Shown piece by piece: positions 22,943 to 23,038 of a DNA stretch of 23,038 bases (position 1 is the first letter of the stretch; every line of letters begins with the position of its first letter). The translations under genes were made by a program, and so were the position numbers. Under the pieces are notes generated by a model. That model searched no databases. It saw only the letters and a program-made list of their open reading frames with translations, and was not told the DNA's origin. Location of the stretch: the NCBI GenBank assembly GCA_900548565.1, contig URKV01000013.1, positions 1 to 23,038 of the forward strand. The letters run 5' to 3'. Origin of the DNA: an uncultured Collinsella sp. GTDB taxonomy: Bacteria; Actinomycetota; Coriobacteriia; Coriobacteriales; Coriobacteriaceae.

Positions 22943-22968
22943 TCAATAAAGGGGCGCCCTCCCGGGCG
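22880..22968. repeat. 89-bp flanking direct repeat, right copy
   Basis: This copy matches 13387-13475 at 86 of 89 positions in the same orientation. It lies about 580 bp upstream of sipW, so the two copies enclose the surface operon and its control region. Confidence 0.9.
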
Positions 22969-22979
22969 GCGGGCACGAA

Positions 22980-23027
22980 GTTCATCGCGAGTTCCGCACG
23001 CAAAGAAGGCCACTTAATGTGGCCTTC
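22980..23027 (-). repeat. Structured ATTAA-loop repeat, inverted copy
   Basis: On the minus strand this reads a perfect 9-bp stem GAAGGCCAC - ATTAA - GTGGCCTTC, the spacer TTTG, then CGTGCGGAACTCGCGATGAA. The same layout, with a different but still paired stem, is at 13228-13275 on the plus strand. Confidence 0.8.
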
Positions 23028-23038
23028 GTCTTGCGCAG

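Larger units (their letters stand above)
22298..23038. other. Upstream region of the surface operon, no gene seen
   Basis: This 741-bp stretch has no credible coding frame. From the operon outwards it holds an AT-rich candidate control region (22400-22500), an isolated plus-strand terminator (22540-22577), a stretch with nothing recognised (22580-22750), 62-bp degenerate repeats (22757-22942), the right 89-bp direct repeat (22880-22968) and an inverted structured repeat (22980-23027). Confidence 0.65.

Noticed and set aside
13387..22968. Direct repeats as att sites of an integrated phage or ICE
   Set aside because: No integrase, excisionase, phage or conjugation gene and no tRNA gene is present, so only homologous or unknown recombination can be proposed.
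22757..22970. CRISPR array in the 62-bp repeats
   Set aside because: The repeats are degenerate, only three units are seen, the 'spacers' are similar to each other and no cas gene is nearby.

Overview
This window reads as chromosomal DNA from a high-GC, low-redundancy Gram-positive gut-type actinobacterium, most likely Coriobacteriia and probably Collinsella-like. That assignment is inferred from GC-rich codon use, clear purine-rich Shine-Dalgarno sites, a lipoteichoic-acid-synthase-type gene and SipW/TasA-type surface genes. It has not been confirmed by any search.

Left part (1-13152) is core housekeeping. It holds the 3' end of a Tex-like S1 RNA-binding protein gene (+), a small transaldolase-family aldolase (-), a Cof-type HAD phosphatase (-) and a fused RlmL/RlmK 23S rRNA methyltransferase (+) whose RlmL half lacks its catalytic motifs. 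Next comes a potassium cluster on the minus strand, in the order kup - 64-aa membrane protein - short kdpD - kdpE. A nitroreductase-family protein (-) and a divergent LtaS-type membrane sulfatase/phosphoglycerol transferase (+) complete this part. Intergenic spaces here carry several long palindromes (331-400, 4805-4869, 7266-7303, 9754-9788).

Right part (13495-22297, all minus) is an accessory surface-fibre locus. Read in the direction of transcription it encodes: a SipW-like ER-type signal peptidase; a TasA/camelysin-like major subunit with a SipW-type leader; a strong hairpin; a second SipW-leader protein; a 1822-residue adhesin (GLUG-like beta-helix, about eight InlB/Flg_new-type modules, a C-terminal CnaB-like domain); a third SipW-leader protein whose start overlaps the adhesin stop; and a 232-aa protein ending in LAATG, a membrane segment and a basic tail. 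The simplest model is that SipW processes the three leader proteins, the major subunit forms a fibre, the giant protein is the adhesive component and the LAATG protein is the wall or membrane anchor. No sortase, integrase or regulator gene is in the window.

The whole surface locus is bracketed by two copies of an 89-bp direct repeat (13387-13475 and 22880-22968, 86/89 identical). Outside them lie inverted copies of a structured repeat: a 9-bp stem with an ATTAA loop, a 4-nt spacer and a conserved tail. The two full copies differ in stem sequence but keep pairing. The upstream flank also has 62-bp degenerate tandem repeats, an isolated plus-strand terminator and a candidate promoter with a spaced direct repeat. 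Together these suggest the locus is a gain/loss or recombination module.
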